Shown here: in pieces, positions 11,632 through 23,300 of the stretch
Layout: every line of letters starts with the position of its first letter
Numbering within the stretch: the first letter of the stretch is position 1
DNA from: Niebla homalea
Lineage: Eukaryota > Ascomycota > Lecanoromycetes > Lecanorales > Ramalinaceae
Assembly: GCA_019925105.1 (NCBI GenBank)
Contig: JAHGAU010000020.1
Coordinates: 828,501-892,500, forward strand
Direction of reading: 5' to 3'
Length of the DNA: 64,000 nt
Program-made: the position numbers and the translations under genes
Notes under the pieces: generated by a model
The model's database searches: none
The model's input: the letters and a program-made list of their open reading frames with translations, nothing else
What the model was told of the DNA's origin: nothing

Positions 11632-12145
11632 GGTCCTATTGATAAGTACTGCGACTGGGTGTTCTGGTAAATAACGTTTGTATTTGATCAAGGTCCAAAC
11701 TCAAGAGGAGGTACAAGGAAGGAAAGAGGAGAGCTGGGAGGAAAAGCCATTATATACCCCATCTGTGACACCCTTGTTGAGTGTCATAAGCCCGTATGTT
11801 GAGCTTGCAGGGGTGTTACTGTGATGTCAGTGGTCTCACGATACCAACGTATCGAGGTGTTGTTATTTTGGTGTTACATCTCTGACAGCTGTAGTGCCGA
11901 GAGGCCTGTTGCACAGACACATCCAGAACATCACATGAGGTTAAGAAAGGCTGATCAATGGGTGAATAGTCTTACAGAAAAGCTTATGATGAATCGCCTT
12001 CCCTTCTCCATGAACAAAGCCTACAAAGTATCTTCAATGACGTGCAACTGTCCGACTCCACTCAAACCTGAGGACCTTATTATCCACAAACCCTCTCAAA
12101 CCCTGCGTTATTTTCACTTCCACTTCATTCCCAAATCACCCCACC
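11632..12145. other. Intergenic, upstream side of GST relic
   Basis: Contains an AT-rich CATTATATACCCC segment near 11747, possibly the old TATA region of the minus-strand GST relic. Nothing else seen. Confidence 0.35.
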
Positions 12146-13148
12146 TCAAAGTTTCTCCATAATAGTCTCAGCACTAGAGGCCTACAATTCCAACCCAACC
12201 AAAGTCAGCAACAAGAAAATTCTCTCCCCCGTTGCCCCAATCCCGCCCACTTCCAGGGATAAAACAGAAGCAGAAGTAGAGATCAGAATTACCTTGACCT
12301 CGCCCCGCCGCGCCTCGACCTCGGCGTAGCTGACCGTACCATCCCGTTCGATGATCATGGCCCAGCGAGCACTGCGCTCCGCCGATTGGGACCAGCCGTA
12401 CTGCTTGCTGAAGAAGATATTGGTGTCGCTCATGAAAAGTTGTTCACACAACGTGTGCGAGTAGGTCCTGGAGTCAGCCTTTGTTTCTCCCTTACTTCGC
12501 ACATAGTGATGGAACGCTCATCTCCACCTGATGATCGGTATCGTCGCCATCTCTCTCTCTCTCTCTCCGTCTTTCTCGAAACATTTTTTATTAGAAAAAA
12601 TAAAGAGGGAAAAGGAGCACCTACCATCCCCCCACCTTCCTGCCCAACCCCATTGACTGTCCCCCACGCATTCATGACATATGCATCGTTGCAGGCAATC
12701 ACCACAACGAGATCCACCCCCTTCGCCTTCAGCTTGTCAAGGTTCCGAATGTAGGGCGGCAGGTGAGAGTTCTGGCAGCCCGGGGTGAAGGTGCCGGGTA
12801 TGGAGACCAGCACGACTGTCTTGTATCGGAAAGCGGTGGAGGCGTCGTAGGGTTGCGGGGTGCCGCAGGCGGTGGGGTCGGGGGAGATGATGGGGGAGTA
12901 TCTGTTGGTTTGTCAGGTCGAGACAGTGCGCCAAAAGAGGCAGAGGATAGGGTTTGCAGTCGGGGTGATGTGTGTTTGTTGTGAGGGTGGAAGGGGGTTG
13001 AGGGTTGCGGCCGAGAGGGAGAGTCAGGGGGAAAGAGAGAGGAATGAGCAGACTCGCTAGGTAGCGAAGAGGAAGAAAGATAGCGCCAAACCACTCACAC
13101 AAATTCGACCCCATCAGGGAATTTGTCGCCGGCCTTGAGGGGTGTCAT
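12146..13148 (-). CDS. Peroxiredoxin, PMP20/Asp f 3 type
   Basis: Four exons: 13148-13099, 12901-12625, 12478-12293, 12181-12146; 182 residues. The spliced product runs from MTPLKAGDKFPDGVEFV through a TACGTP segment and the peroxidatic motif PGTFTPGCQNSH to AYVMNAWG, FFSKQYGWS and a C-terminal SSAETIMEKL. This is the Prx5-like family of small thiol peroxidases that reduce H2O2 and alkyl hydroperoxides in cytosol or peroxisome; both the peroxidatic Cys and the upstream Cys usual in Asp f 3 are present. The last exon (12 codons) is supported by exact match to the family C-terminus pattern. The intron 2 acceptor is the least certain: the chosen AAAG site leaves about 14 extra residues before FMSDTN compared with relatives. 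Intron 2 contains a (CT)n tract. No peroxisomal SKL-type tail is visible. Confidence 0.88.
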
Positions 13149-14174
13149 TCTATTCGATCTCCACTCCTAGTCTTCTCCAGCTACCTATTCCAGAAATAAC
13201 TCCAATCCAACAATGTCTGTAGCTTGAACGCTTTCACAGGTTTGAGACATCGTTGTGTAAGCTATTGTTCTGCGGTTGTAGATAGGATAGCCGTGTACCA
13301 AGCTACCTGTCATCCGTTCCAGGTACAGGACCCCACCTTCCCCTCAGTCAGAGAATTATCTAGTCTAGGTGAACCGCGTCCCTGCATATGCTTATGCTTG
13401 TAAGTCCCCTTTGGGATGCCCCCTATTTCCCGAGGAGGTCCGATCATAGGGCCGTAAGAGGCACGCTTATCATACATATCGGTCCTGGGATTTTACTTCA
13501 TGACGCGCTTGCAGATCGAAAAGTGGAGATACTGCACAGGGCGACAATGAATGCCGCGAAGTCGGCCGAAGACGTTTTTTACTGAGACTTCTGCTTCTGC
13601 ATACCGAGTACGATACAACACGCGCGGGATTTAGGTGATTGAAGTGCCGCCTTCATGCGTAAATCACCACTTGCTGCAGCTTATCCCAAAGGATTGTCGA
13701 AGCATTGGAAGCACTCCGTCCCGACTTTTCGCACAATGGCATCATCCGCTGACTCATCCTTGAACCATTTTATTCCGTAAATTCAACATAATCTATAGCT
13801 TGTTCACTACATCTTTACATCCCGCTTCCGAGATGGCGCCGGGCTTCTGCATGCTCACAAACTTCAGTGCCATTTATTGTTGTGGAAGTGCGTTGGGGCC
13901 AATCAAATTCAAGCGGCCTTGAGTGAAAAATCGGCAGCAGGTTGAGACATTGGCCGCAGATCTACCGTAGGTCTCTGCCTCTCAATTTCTGCTTTCTCCG
14001 TCATACAAGGTGTACGCTGTAAGCTATGGTTCCATCTGGATGGCTGGAAAATGACATGGCTCCGCCCAACATCCCACCCAATACCTCCAGGCCAGCGGTA
14101 GTAGTGGACCTCCATTGAATAGCCATGACCTTGATGATGACCACGAAGCTTCAGCCCCGGATCAGAATCCTAAT
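13149..14174. other. Intergenic region between peroxiredoxin and transporter
   Basis: About 1 kb, divergent promoters at both ends. No conserved coding stretch found. Confidence 0.5.
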
Positions 14175-15894
14175 ATGTATCTACCATCGATTCCTCCAGC
14201 CGACAACGGTAGAGCCGCCTGGCTCTTTCTCGCCAGCTGCTTTCTGGCAGAAAGCCTCATTTGGGGTACATTCCCCCTTTTCCACCAAAGTCGTACCAAC
14301 CCCAGGTTTAAAGATGAGTAACCATATGATGGGAATCGAGACGTAAAGACAGCATCATTGCCAATCTGTGATTGCGGTCCACTGATACCAAGCCTGTATC
14401 GTCCAGGCCTCCCCTTCTTCTACGGTATCTTCGAAGAATACTATTCCACCCACCCGCCCTTTCTCGAGCACCCGCACAACATCGCGGCAGTTGGTACCGC
14501 TACGACGGTGACCCTTCCCACTCATCATCCTGCCCTACTCATCTCTGAACTACATGCAGGGAGTCGCCTACTTTATGTCCCCAATCGCCCGCGCTGCAGC
14601 GTTGGCCGACCTGCAGTCTCCTATTTAGAGTCGTTGGCCTTGCACTCATTCTCGTCAGCCTAGCATCTGCTTCTTTCGCCAGACATGTCAACGATCTAGT
14701 TGTCACTCAGGGCGCCATCTACGGCTTCGGCGCCGCATTACTGTACATGCCTCTCATTTCCAACCTGGACGAGTGGTTCATAGCGCGCAAGGGTTTGGCC
14801 TTCGGAATTCCCTGGGCAGGAACAGGGGTCGGAGGTGCGGTGACACCCCTCATCATGGACTGGTGTCTGGATACATATGGTTTCAGGACGGCCCTGAGAA
14901 TGTGGGCTGTTACTTTCGTGAGTCCGGTTCGACCAAGTCGAGGATTCGCCGTCTGACCACACGGATCTGCCGGTCGCAGTTCATTGTGATATCACCCCTG
15001 CTTCTTGTGATCAAGCCACGTCTCCAGCCATTGAACCTCCGCTTTTTCGGCACGTGGATATTCTGGATCCTTCAACTGGGAAATTTCATCGAAGGATTGG
15101 GGTATTTCATGCCATCCATCTATTTGCCGTGTAGGCTATACCCTTCTTCCCTCTTCGCTTCAATCATGCCTCATGTGGCACCCATGTTCTCTCTCCGTTA
15201 CTGGTCCCATCGCTTTCAATGAAGTACCAACTGACCTGTCGTTTCTTTAGCCTACGCCTCCAACGTCCTCCATCTCTCTTCTCTCAACTCCACCCTGCTG
15301 ATCTCCCTCCTGAACCTCTCGTCCGTCGCTGGTACCATCCTCATCGGCTTCTTGACCCATCACCTGCATCCCACAAACGTGATCCTCTTCTCCGCCCTTG
15401 GCTCCGCCGTCACCGTCTTCCTGATCTGGGGGCTCGCTCTCACCAAGCCGGTGATCTACATCTTCGCGCTCTTCTACGGTATTGTCGCGGGCGGCTATAC
15501 CGCCACCTGGACGGGCTGCGTGTCGGAGATCCAGCGTGATGCCATCGAAGCCGAAGCCGGTGTCGTGATTGGGATGATGGCTGCGGGGCGGGGTTTGGGG
15601 GCGGTGATAAGCGGTCCTGTGAGCGAGAGTCTACTCAGGTACGGAGGCTGGGATGGCCTTATAGGTGCTTACGGTAACTCGTATGGAGTTCTGATTCTCT
15701 TCACGGGTATCACAGCAGTGTTGGGGGCGTTTGGAGTCTTGTCCCAACTGCGATTTCGCGGGGTGGATGATGCCAGTATTACGAGCACGATTGATATACG
15801 CATGTCGCACGAAACGGTGAGAGGGCTGGACGCGGCGAGCATCATCAAAAGAACGGATCAACAAACACGAAATCGAGGTACGATATCTCAATAG
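14175..15894 (+). CDS. MFS transporter, monocarboxylate-transporter-like
   Basis: Exons 14175-14265, 14407-14507, 14600-14917, 14980-15130 and 15251-15894 give a continuous frame of 434 residues. Landmarks of fungal MCT-like (MCH) transporters are present: LFLASCFLAESLIWG, FYGIFEEYYSTHPPF, GAIYGFGAALLYMPLI, LDEWFIARKGLAFGI, MPSIYLPSYAS and a C-terminal half with several hydrophobic helices. These plasma- or vacuolar-membrane proteins move small organic acids or related solutes; the substrate cannot be read. Oddity: the family peptide preceding LQRWP (GVAYFMSPIARA) is encoded at 14560-14595 in a frame that does not join the following exon, so either a 1-nt lesion is present or splicing skips it using the CAG at 14597-14599. 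Skipping would delete part of a transmembrane helix. No ATG lies upstream in frame, so MYLPSIPP is taken as start. Confidence 0.75.
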
Positions 15895-16226
15895 GCGCAA
15901 AAGCATTCCAGAGTGGTCGCACGTGCCAATGGATCCGGCCAGCGTCAGACCTACCAGCCTCTCTATCTCACCAATAACCAAACTAATCAAGAAATTGATC
16001 ACAAATTCTTGAGCTTGACTCGATCTACACAGTTGGGACCAAGGTCTTGATGTCAACGATCGGATTGGGTGCAGAAAAGGGAGTGAATATCTCCACCGTT
16101 GCAATACTTTCTGGCCCCGGAGAGGGAACGATCCTTTGCACTAGTGCTATGACTATGGCTACTGTACAGCACAGCACAATCATCTTGGTACCGTACCTTC
16201 ATTCTGGACCGGCGTAGAGAACCCAT

Positions 16227-17489
16227 TCAAGACCTTTGGAGAGACATCCTGTCGACTGTTGGGGAGAGCATATGGATTCCTATGAATGTGTAAGAGCGTG
16301 CATTCAAGAACTTGAACATCAAGACGAATGCAAACACCCAATAATCAAAGGGCCCATGACTTACCATACGAATCGTCACTATTGCTCCAGCGCTCGGTTT
16401 CAGTCAAACGAGCTTTCCGCCAAAGCTTCGCCTTCTCCTCGGCATCATACTTATGGCTTTGTATAACGAGGATTTTCTCGCCCTCCTTTACGGAGGCGTT
16501 GTCGAAAAGGTCCACATCCTTCAGTGGGACCACGAACTCTTTGTACGATCCCGAAATGGCATCCCAGTCCCCCTGTACGGTCCAATCTTCCCGTCGAAAC
16601 ATGTTGGAACCCAGCACGGCATTTGCGTGCTTGAGAGCATTGGCTATGAAACCTGCCATCACCCCGGCTGGTTCGCGGTACGCGCGGGAAACTTTGGACT
16701 CGTCTTTGCACCCATCGAGACCGATCAGCATTATGCAAGAGCTTACTGTAGACGTAGGCTTCTGGCTGACCACCAAGCCGGCATCATTGTTCTCCGGGAC
16801 GTCCGCAAAGCCGGCCAGGAAGGTTGCTGCGTCTGGCTTCGCGAGGCTGCTGAGAGTGGATCCGAGCGAGATGATACAGCGCGGCCTTTGCATATTCTCG
16901 GGGCGATGCAGCCAAGTGCGGCCATCGTTGTACGTTCCCAGAAGACCATGGCATTGTACGTGGGTGTAAGTTCCCGGGGAGACGAGAGCCAGTGTACGTT
17001 GGAGCTCGGGGAGAGATAGGTCCAGAGCGTAGTAATCGACTGGCTTGCTTATCTCATCGATAGCCCGAAGGAGAATACTGATTTTCCGCAGATTGCTAAA
17101 AGACATGGTCAGTTGACTCCTGCAAAGGGATGAAGGGTGACGAAAATCACAGACCCGCTTCCGAGTTCAAGGAGCATGGAATTCGGTTGGATCTTCCGAG
17201 CTATCTCATGACTAGATTGCTCTAGAATATCAATCTCCGTCTGGGCGACGTAATACTCTTTCAGATAGGTGATCTCATCCAAGCGCTTAAGACCTTCCTC
17301 GTCGTAGAGAAGTATGTCGGGTAATCGACGTTGTTCCTGGGGATCAGTCGGGTTCTTGAGGCTGTCTCGAATCTGCTGCGAGAGATCTTCGACTTCATGA
17401 CGACTTCGTATATCTATAATCTCGTTGCCTTCACTCTTGGAGACCGAAATCTGGTCACTGAGACCGCCCGAGAACTTGTCGTGAGGCAT
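16227..17489 (-). CDS. EasF-type SAM-dependent N-methyltransferase (histidine-specific methyltransferase family)
   Basis: Three exons: 17489-17155, 17095-16365, 16279-16227; 372 residues. Splicing of the 59-nt first intron restores the SAM motif LLELGSGNLRK, followed by DYYALDLSLPELQRTL, the family segment GTYNDGRTWL, ISLGSTLSSL, and LIGLDGCKDESKVSRAY. The last exon supplies the usual short tail (YGIHMLSPT). The family includes EasF, which N-methylates dimethylallyltryptophan in ergot alkaloid synthesis, and the methyltransferase half of ergothioneine synthase Egt1. No prenyltransferase or other ergot gene is in the window, so the substrate is unknown. It is convergent with the MFS gene, 330 bp apart. 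Start at 17489 is the only ATG before the conserved N-terminal region. Confidence 0.85.
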
Positions 17490-20400
17490 GATGGATGATC
17501 CAAGCAATACCGTCCTTTCCAAGCTTTATAATCCTAATCACTTCTTAAAGTGTGATAATCTGTGTCTCAAACAGGTCAAGTGGTCTTTTATACGAAGCCC
17601 TCACTCACTCGGATCTCTCAACCGTTACTCTCCCCTTTTCCGAGATCGACCTCTTTGCAGCGAAAGCTATGGCGATACATTGGATTCCGTTGAGCAGTGT
17701 GCCAGGGATGCATCTGCAGGCAAAGTACTTTTGTATGTCTCTTCGTGCCGACTAGGTTCAGTTGCAAGTTCCAGTAACAACCTTCAGGGCCTAAGAGCCG
17801 GGTGGCTCGGGTCAACCGTCCAGGTGACGCAAAACTGACTCTTCTAGCGGCATCGGCAACCAGGTCTAGACACACGTCATCGTGGCCCAACCGGGTGGAT
17901 GTCCATTGGATTCATCGCACTAAGCTGACTCTGCATCAAGGTTTCGCGGCCGGACTCGGACCTGAAAAGTTGAGGTACATGCCTCCACAGAGCCGCAAAA
18001 TTAGAATCAATCCGCATCCAATCAGTGTGGGTTTCCTTGACTGCGCACATCTCGTGTGTTGCGTCACTCAGAGCACCACACTTGTAAACTAACCGCAACC
18101 AGATCCTGTAGACGAGCATGTGCTTCTCAGGAATTTCCAGAAGGATATGAAGGCAAAGCAGAGATTGATTCCACCCTCAACCAAACCGATAAGAAGATTG
18201 TCGCAGGTTTGGAAACAGGCAGCACAATAGATCACATCTAATTTTGCCACATTCTGCTTACATATCTCCCTGTCTTCTGCTGCTATAAGAGATCTAGCCC
18301 GCTCCGCACCCGGATCAGTGGTGCTCGGCCGACCGTCCCAGGCCCAAGGAAGCGCCTGTCAATTACGCATGCATCCTCAACAAGACTTGCAGAGGTAGGC
18401 ACCACAGTATGGAGTCATATCCTCATCATTTCATGATCAGGGTTCTGTCAACTCACCTCATACGGCCAGAGTAAACCTTTTGAAGTCAACGTAGAAAGAA
18501 ACAACTTCTCACATGCCATCACCAGTAGCCAGCGAATTGATCTCTAGAGACATCCGGGCTCTCCTGCTATCAAGCCGTCTCTTGTGCAAGAAACTTGAAG
18601 CGTTAGGGCAGAAGCAGCCCACACCAATACGTGCTAACGCCGTCGAACCAAGTTAAGAGACGGAGACCATGCAGAACTTTTCAAAATATTATCGGATAAT
18701 GGAGGTGGTTGGGGTGGCCACATGGGCGCAGAGGGCGTCATCACAAGCCTAATGACGCTGAGTACGTATGGAAAGAGGGTTTTCTAGCTGGGTGAGTGGA
18801 ATGGTGATTTGGGGAGTTGAATATTTACATATTGTTGGGACAGTCCAGATGGACGAGAGATCCAAGCCATTCAACTCCCCTAATCTCCTAGTAAGCATCC
18901 ACCGTCTCAAAAGTAGCTGTCAGCCTGGGTGTCTGTCTTAAGCATGGATTCGAGAGGTGAACGACTTCTCATGGCTGAGCCAGTTCACACCATGCACATA
19001 CATCCTGTTCAATACTTAAATTTCATCCTACTATCTCACAGTAGCGCCTCGCAAGTCAGTCAACATCCCCATGTCGAAGTACAAGACCAGGTAAAGCTGA
19101 TCAATCAGCAACTTCACCAAATGAGTAATAATGGCGTGGAAGCTATGTGTTGACCTCCTAAACCCCCAGCTTCCTCACCAGATCAACCAACAGATATTGG
19201 ACCACCCTAATAACAATGTAGGCAACGTCAACGTCCAAAAAACATAATCTGAAAAAAAGGGGCAAAAAAGAAAGACCGCTAGGATCACTCCATCCACGAG
19301 GTTTCCTTTAGGGGAGTCGGCAACCCATTCGAAGAAATTATTGGCGAACCAAGGCCCCCCCTGGCCGGGGTGGCTCAGCAGCAACATTCGCGCGCGGAAT
19401 GTGGATTCGAGATCTTTTTTACCACAGCACTAATTAAGGCTTTATCTCGCAACCTTGATTATGGCTACTGTGGGGCAGAGTTTTGATATATATATAGAGC
19501 GCGAATCTTTTGCTTTTCTGTTCGCAACGGTTTTATGTAGCGTGGCGATAGGGCAGTGGTCATGTGTTTGATTATCCTAGATCTCAGGTTCATCTATCGA
19601 TGGCGTGGATGGTTGTATTGGGGGCAAATAGAAGCCAAACTTTTTAGCTGCTCTATATTTACCGAATTCAGAAGCTTGCCACAACGCAGGAAATCAGAAG
19701 TCAAGCCGGTGAAACTCATCGTGTTAGCGGTGTCTCGCCCAGCAAAAGAACTTTCAAGGAGAACACTGTAGCATAAAACATCCCTCGAGAGGAGTGAGCC
19801 CCACTGGCACCTCACTTTGTTTGACACAAGTGCTCCACCCGACATCACAAATGGGCTGTTCCTTGCTCATTTGTGGGTGAACATTTCGCCCACACCCAAT
19901 CATCTGTGGAAACAGTGGCTGTAGAGATAGGGTGCTCAGGTGGCCGGAATTCGCTTAAGATGTCCTGCAGCTCCACTCGTCACACTCCTCATAGGCACGG
20001 ACGGAGCAATCCATCATGGACGTGCAGCCCAATGCGCTCGGGCCGTACCTGTGACACCAACTCGACGCATCTTCGTGGATTGGGAAAGAGGTTTCCGATC
20101 GTTGCAGGAGCGGATGAAGATTGGAGAGTTGGTAGCGTGTTCGTCTGGAGAGTGAGGAGGTTGGAGGATGACTGGAAGAGAGCTATGGTTCATCCTTGAG
20201 GGTGATATGACGAGACTGGGCTGAATAGTCGTGTGAGAAGTAGGGTAGCATTCTCAGCCAAATGTGTGCTGTATAGAGATACAAGAATATGAATCTGTCA
20301 GTGGTTGCGCAGCCTCGACTTATCTCATTCAACAATAGTCCACCAAGCACTGTCAGTGATGTGCGGGGGGATGGCACCGAAGACGGCGACGTCACGAGTA

Positions 20401-21320
20401 TTGCCATCCATTGATCACGTAAACGAAAGCACAAGAGTTATAAAAAGGAGCTCATCAGATGGTCAGGCTTGCCGAGTCCAAGATGTGACTGCTGGGAAGG
20501 GTGGATTAAGATCTAGCCACATACACTCATACTCCGTTTCTCATTATGTCTAGCAATGACTGTCAGTCGAAGGATGGGGGCGAAGTGAGAGGCCGCCTTA
20601 TTCGAGCCTCGGCCATTGGTTTGCCTTCCCAGCGGCAGGAATCATGAAAACAATGTGGAAGCAGGCATAGGTCCCTACGGTGAGAGGAGCACTGCCCTCA
20701 GAACAAGATCAGATGGTCACTCAGCTCATAACCCAAGCAAACTGGGGTAGAAGTCTGGTTCGCTGCCCCCGAAATCTGCTTCCTTGGAAGAACGGCTACT
20801 GTCGTCGTGGCTTTGTTGATGGCGCCGAATCTTCAAGCGAGGCTTGAAGTCGATGTGCCAGACCACAGCACAGCATTGGAAACACGATCAGCAGACTTGA
20901 AAGTCATGTCGGTCGGTCCTCCCACGCCGTCCGAGATTCAAGCCATGTAAGAGCACGTTCAACAGGGTCCATCACAACATCGGATCACATCCCAACGTTG
21001 ATGGAATGCAGGATCCTTGAGGGGAAAGAGTGTATGATGTCTAGCTAGGGACACTAAAGTACAGAAGGTGAAGGAATGAAGGGCATGTAAGCCCTCATGT
21101 ACCCTGCTTGTGACATTTTGGCAAAATCCCTGTAAGTCGGAGTAACCTCCAGGGTGATGGTGGTGTTGAATGTTGGTGTTGCTCTCAACTCAGGTCCGAA
21201 TCTGCACTCTGGAGAGACGTCCCGCGATCTAGCGGATCATTACTTCTCATTTTCAGGTTGTCTCCTGCCTCTCCGCTATACTTCTTCCTGCTCCCCTCTC
21301 CCACCGCGGTATCACACCCT
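17490..21320. other. Gene-poor interval
   Basis: About 3.8 kb with many short frames but no motif, splice-consistent exon chain or RNA gene I can support. A coding-like stretch near 20070-20155 (FVDWERGFRSLQERMKIGEL) and one near 20757-20950 (ICFLGRTATVVVALLMAPNL) may be relics, but neither can be extended. Confidence 0.4.
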
Positions 21321-21809
21321 TTAACATCCAGGGAAAAAAAGGGAGGTCAGATTGGAGCTTCCCGAAATTGATGCGGCTGCCGCGGGACTCAGTAAGGGAT
21401 TAGCAAGAAGTGCCTCGACAGTGCTGGTCAGATTTTTTGTCTCCGCTTCGACTGCCGCAACGGCGTAACAGACGACCGACGGGGTCTGCCGTTGTTGGAG
21501 GGCTGGCATCTCTTCCGGGGAGGAGATGCTGTCACGCTTCGGACTCGGGATCGCGCAGCTCAATGCCGTTTCCAAGATAGCCAGGTCGCCGGTTATATTC
21601 AGGGTTTGAGCGACAATGGTTTCGACGTCCGAGATAAGGTTGGGCGAGGTGATCGCTTTGACTTCCGCCTCCAAGGCAGTTACGTCGCTCTGCAAGTTAA
21701 AAAGGCTAGCACAGGATGTTGCAGCGTTCTGGCGTGGCTGTAAAAGAGCTGGAAGGGCGATCACGGTGGTCGCGAGCAAGAACGACTGGGCGAGGCTGGT
21801 TGGACGCAT
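21321..21809 (-). CDS. Small secreted protein, unknown function
   Basis: Single exon, 162 residues from ATG 21809. The N-terminus (MRPTSLAQSFLLATTVIALP) is a clear signal peptide, followed by a possible Kex2-like site (PRQ). The mature part has four Cys, the last as the C-terminal residue, and three N-glycosylation sequons (NIT, NLT, NLT). It seems to contain two similar helical halves, each starting near a Cys and rich in Ala, Val, Glu and Thr: SLFNLQSDVTALEAEVKAI and YAVAAVEAETKNLTSTVEAL. The layout recalls hydrophobic surface-binding or cell-wall mannoprotein-like proteins, but I cannot assign a family. Located in a gene-poor interval. Confidence 0.72.
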   Translation of the reverse strand: MRPTSLAQSFLLATTVIALPALLQPRQNAATSCASLFNLQSDVTALEAEVKAITSPNLISDVETIVAQTLNITGDLAILETALSCAIPSPKRDSISSPEEMPALQQRQTPSVVCYAVAAVEAETKNLTSTVEALLANPLLSPAAAASISGSSNLTSLFFPGC

Positions 21810-22626
21810 CTTTGATATTGGGGGGTTTTGCGAAATGTATTTGCCAAGGAATAATGGCCTCAAACAGGTTCACAAAGGGTCAAAGAGTCGAAAAAGTCTT
21901 GAATAAAAGAAAACCTCGAATTGAAATCACTCCTATGTGACGGTTGAAGAGCTTTTAATAGTCAGAGATGTTGACAATCAAGGGAAATGATGTCATAATT
22001 TGGGCTTCCTTTTATTACTGCATTGGTCACTGCGCATCAACATCACCAAAGCCTTTCCGGAGTCCGGAAATATTTGGGGTTGGCTGTATGACCCGGGTTC
22101 CGATCTCGCAGCCACGACTACCAGCCAATGACGTGAAGAACATCACAAGGGAGAGCTAAGGTAGGAACATGTAGTTGATGATGTACCTTGTCGAACCCGA
22201 TTGTAGACTATTTCAATCCTGCATCTTTATTGCAATGACCGGACACGGAAGTCTGGGTCCAAGAATTTTAGGGCCGCAGGCTCTCTTTTCCCCTTTACAG
22301 ATGCCTCTTACGTTTCCAAACGGCGGTTGCAAGCCCGGGAGTTGCAGTGGTGAGTCCACGAATCGTTCCTGGTCGATGATGACCACTTTGCCTTTAGAGT
22401 TTGTTCGTGCCGTCTATCTGCCCGCTTCATGGCTTCTGTGTATATGCGTGCAATCTTCACCATGTTTCACCATGTGGTTGTCGAGATTAAGCCCACTTCT
22501 GACACTCATGTGGCCTCTGAATGTTAGCGCCTCTTTGTGCATTTTGGGGGGAAGAAGTCCGGTAGCCCATCAAGGAGCACCTGCACGTCATACTCCACCG
22601 CTCTGCTCCACCCAGTATCCTCCTCC
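21810..22626. other. Intergenic interval
   Basis: Upstream of the secreted protein. A frame at 22175-22720 on the plus strand is antisense to the acetyltransferase at its end and lacks any motif. Confidence 0.45.
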
Positions 22627-23300
22627 TCAATCCCCAGCCAATTTCCTCATGCGCTCTTGCCCCTCAATCCTCATTCCTACCCAATCTTCCATTCTCTCGG
22701 CCCCCACACTGTCACCCTGATAGAACTTGATACTTGGCTCATTCCATTTCAACACGCTCCACTCGAGCCTCCCTCCCCCAATCCTCTTTGTTTCTTTGGC
22801 GAGATAAGAGAGTAATCTCGTGCCATACCCACGGCCTCGGTACTCCGGCAGCACAAAGAGGTCTTCGAGGTAGATGCCGGGCTTGGCGAGCCAGGTGGAG
22901 TAATTGTGGAAGAAAAGGGCGAAGCCTGCACACGGTGCAGAAGGGTCAGATGAGTAGATCAATATTGTCTTTGCAAAACCGGGGGTGAAGTCATCCGAAT
23001 TTGGGATGGGGAAGGAGAGGGTAGAGCGGAGGGAGGCTTCATTGGCTTGGACGGAGGAGGTGGCTTTTTCGTAAGCGGCCAGGGCGTGAATCAGGTGAAG
23101 GATTGTGGGGACATCTGCCAGAAAAGGGTTGGTCAACATGAGTACTTTGAGCCTAGCGCACTAGGATGCAGGGACCGCGCAATGGTACTGTTGGTGCAAT
23201 CCTCGATGAAGGTAGATCGATACACACCAGCTTCGGTAGCAAAACGGATGGTGGGCTCATCTTTGGCCAATGCTGAAGCAGCGGAAGGGTTCGCGGCCAT
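22627..23300 (-). CDS. GNAT-family N-acetyltransferase (diamine/spermidine acetyltransferase-like)
   Basis: Two exons: 23300-23228 and 23114-22627; 186 residues. Exon 1 gives MAANPSAASALAKDEPTIRF and splices at GAAGCTG|GTGTGT to DVPTILHLIHALAAYEKA, the usual alpha-1 of this subfamily. The acetyl-CoA binding loop is YLEDLFVLPEYRGRGYGTRL, with the R/Q-x-x-G-x-G/A signature, followed by the terminal WSVLKWNEPSIKFYQ strand and helix that mark SSAT-like enzymes. These transfer acetyl from acetyl-CoA to small amines such as polyamines or thialysine; the substrate is inferred from similarity only. Probably cytosolic, with no targeting signal. No neighbour suggests a pathway. Confidence 0.88.

Noticed and set aside
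9032..19377. Shared 14-mer GCCGGGGTGGCTCA at 9032-9045 and 19364-19377, reminiscent of a tRNA D-arm
   Set aside because: No cloverleaf, anticodon or T-loop follows either copy, and a shared 14-mer in 64 kb is expected by chance.
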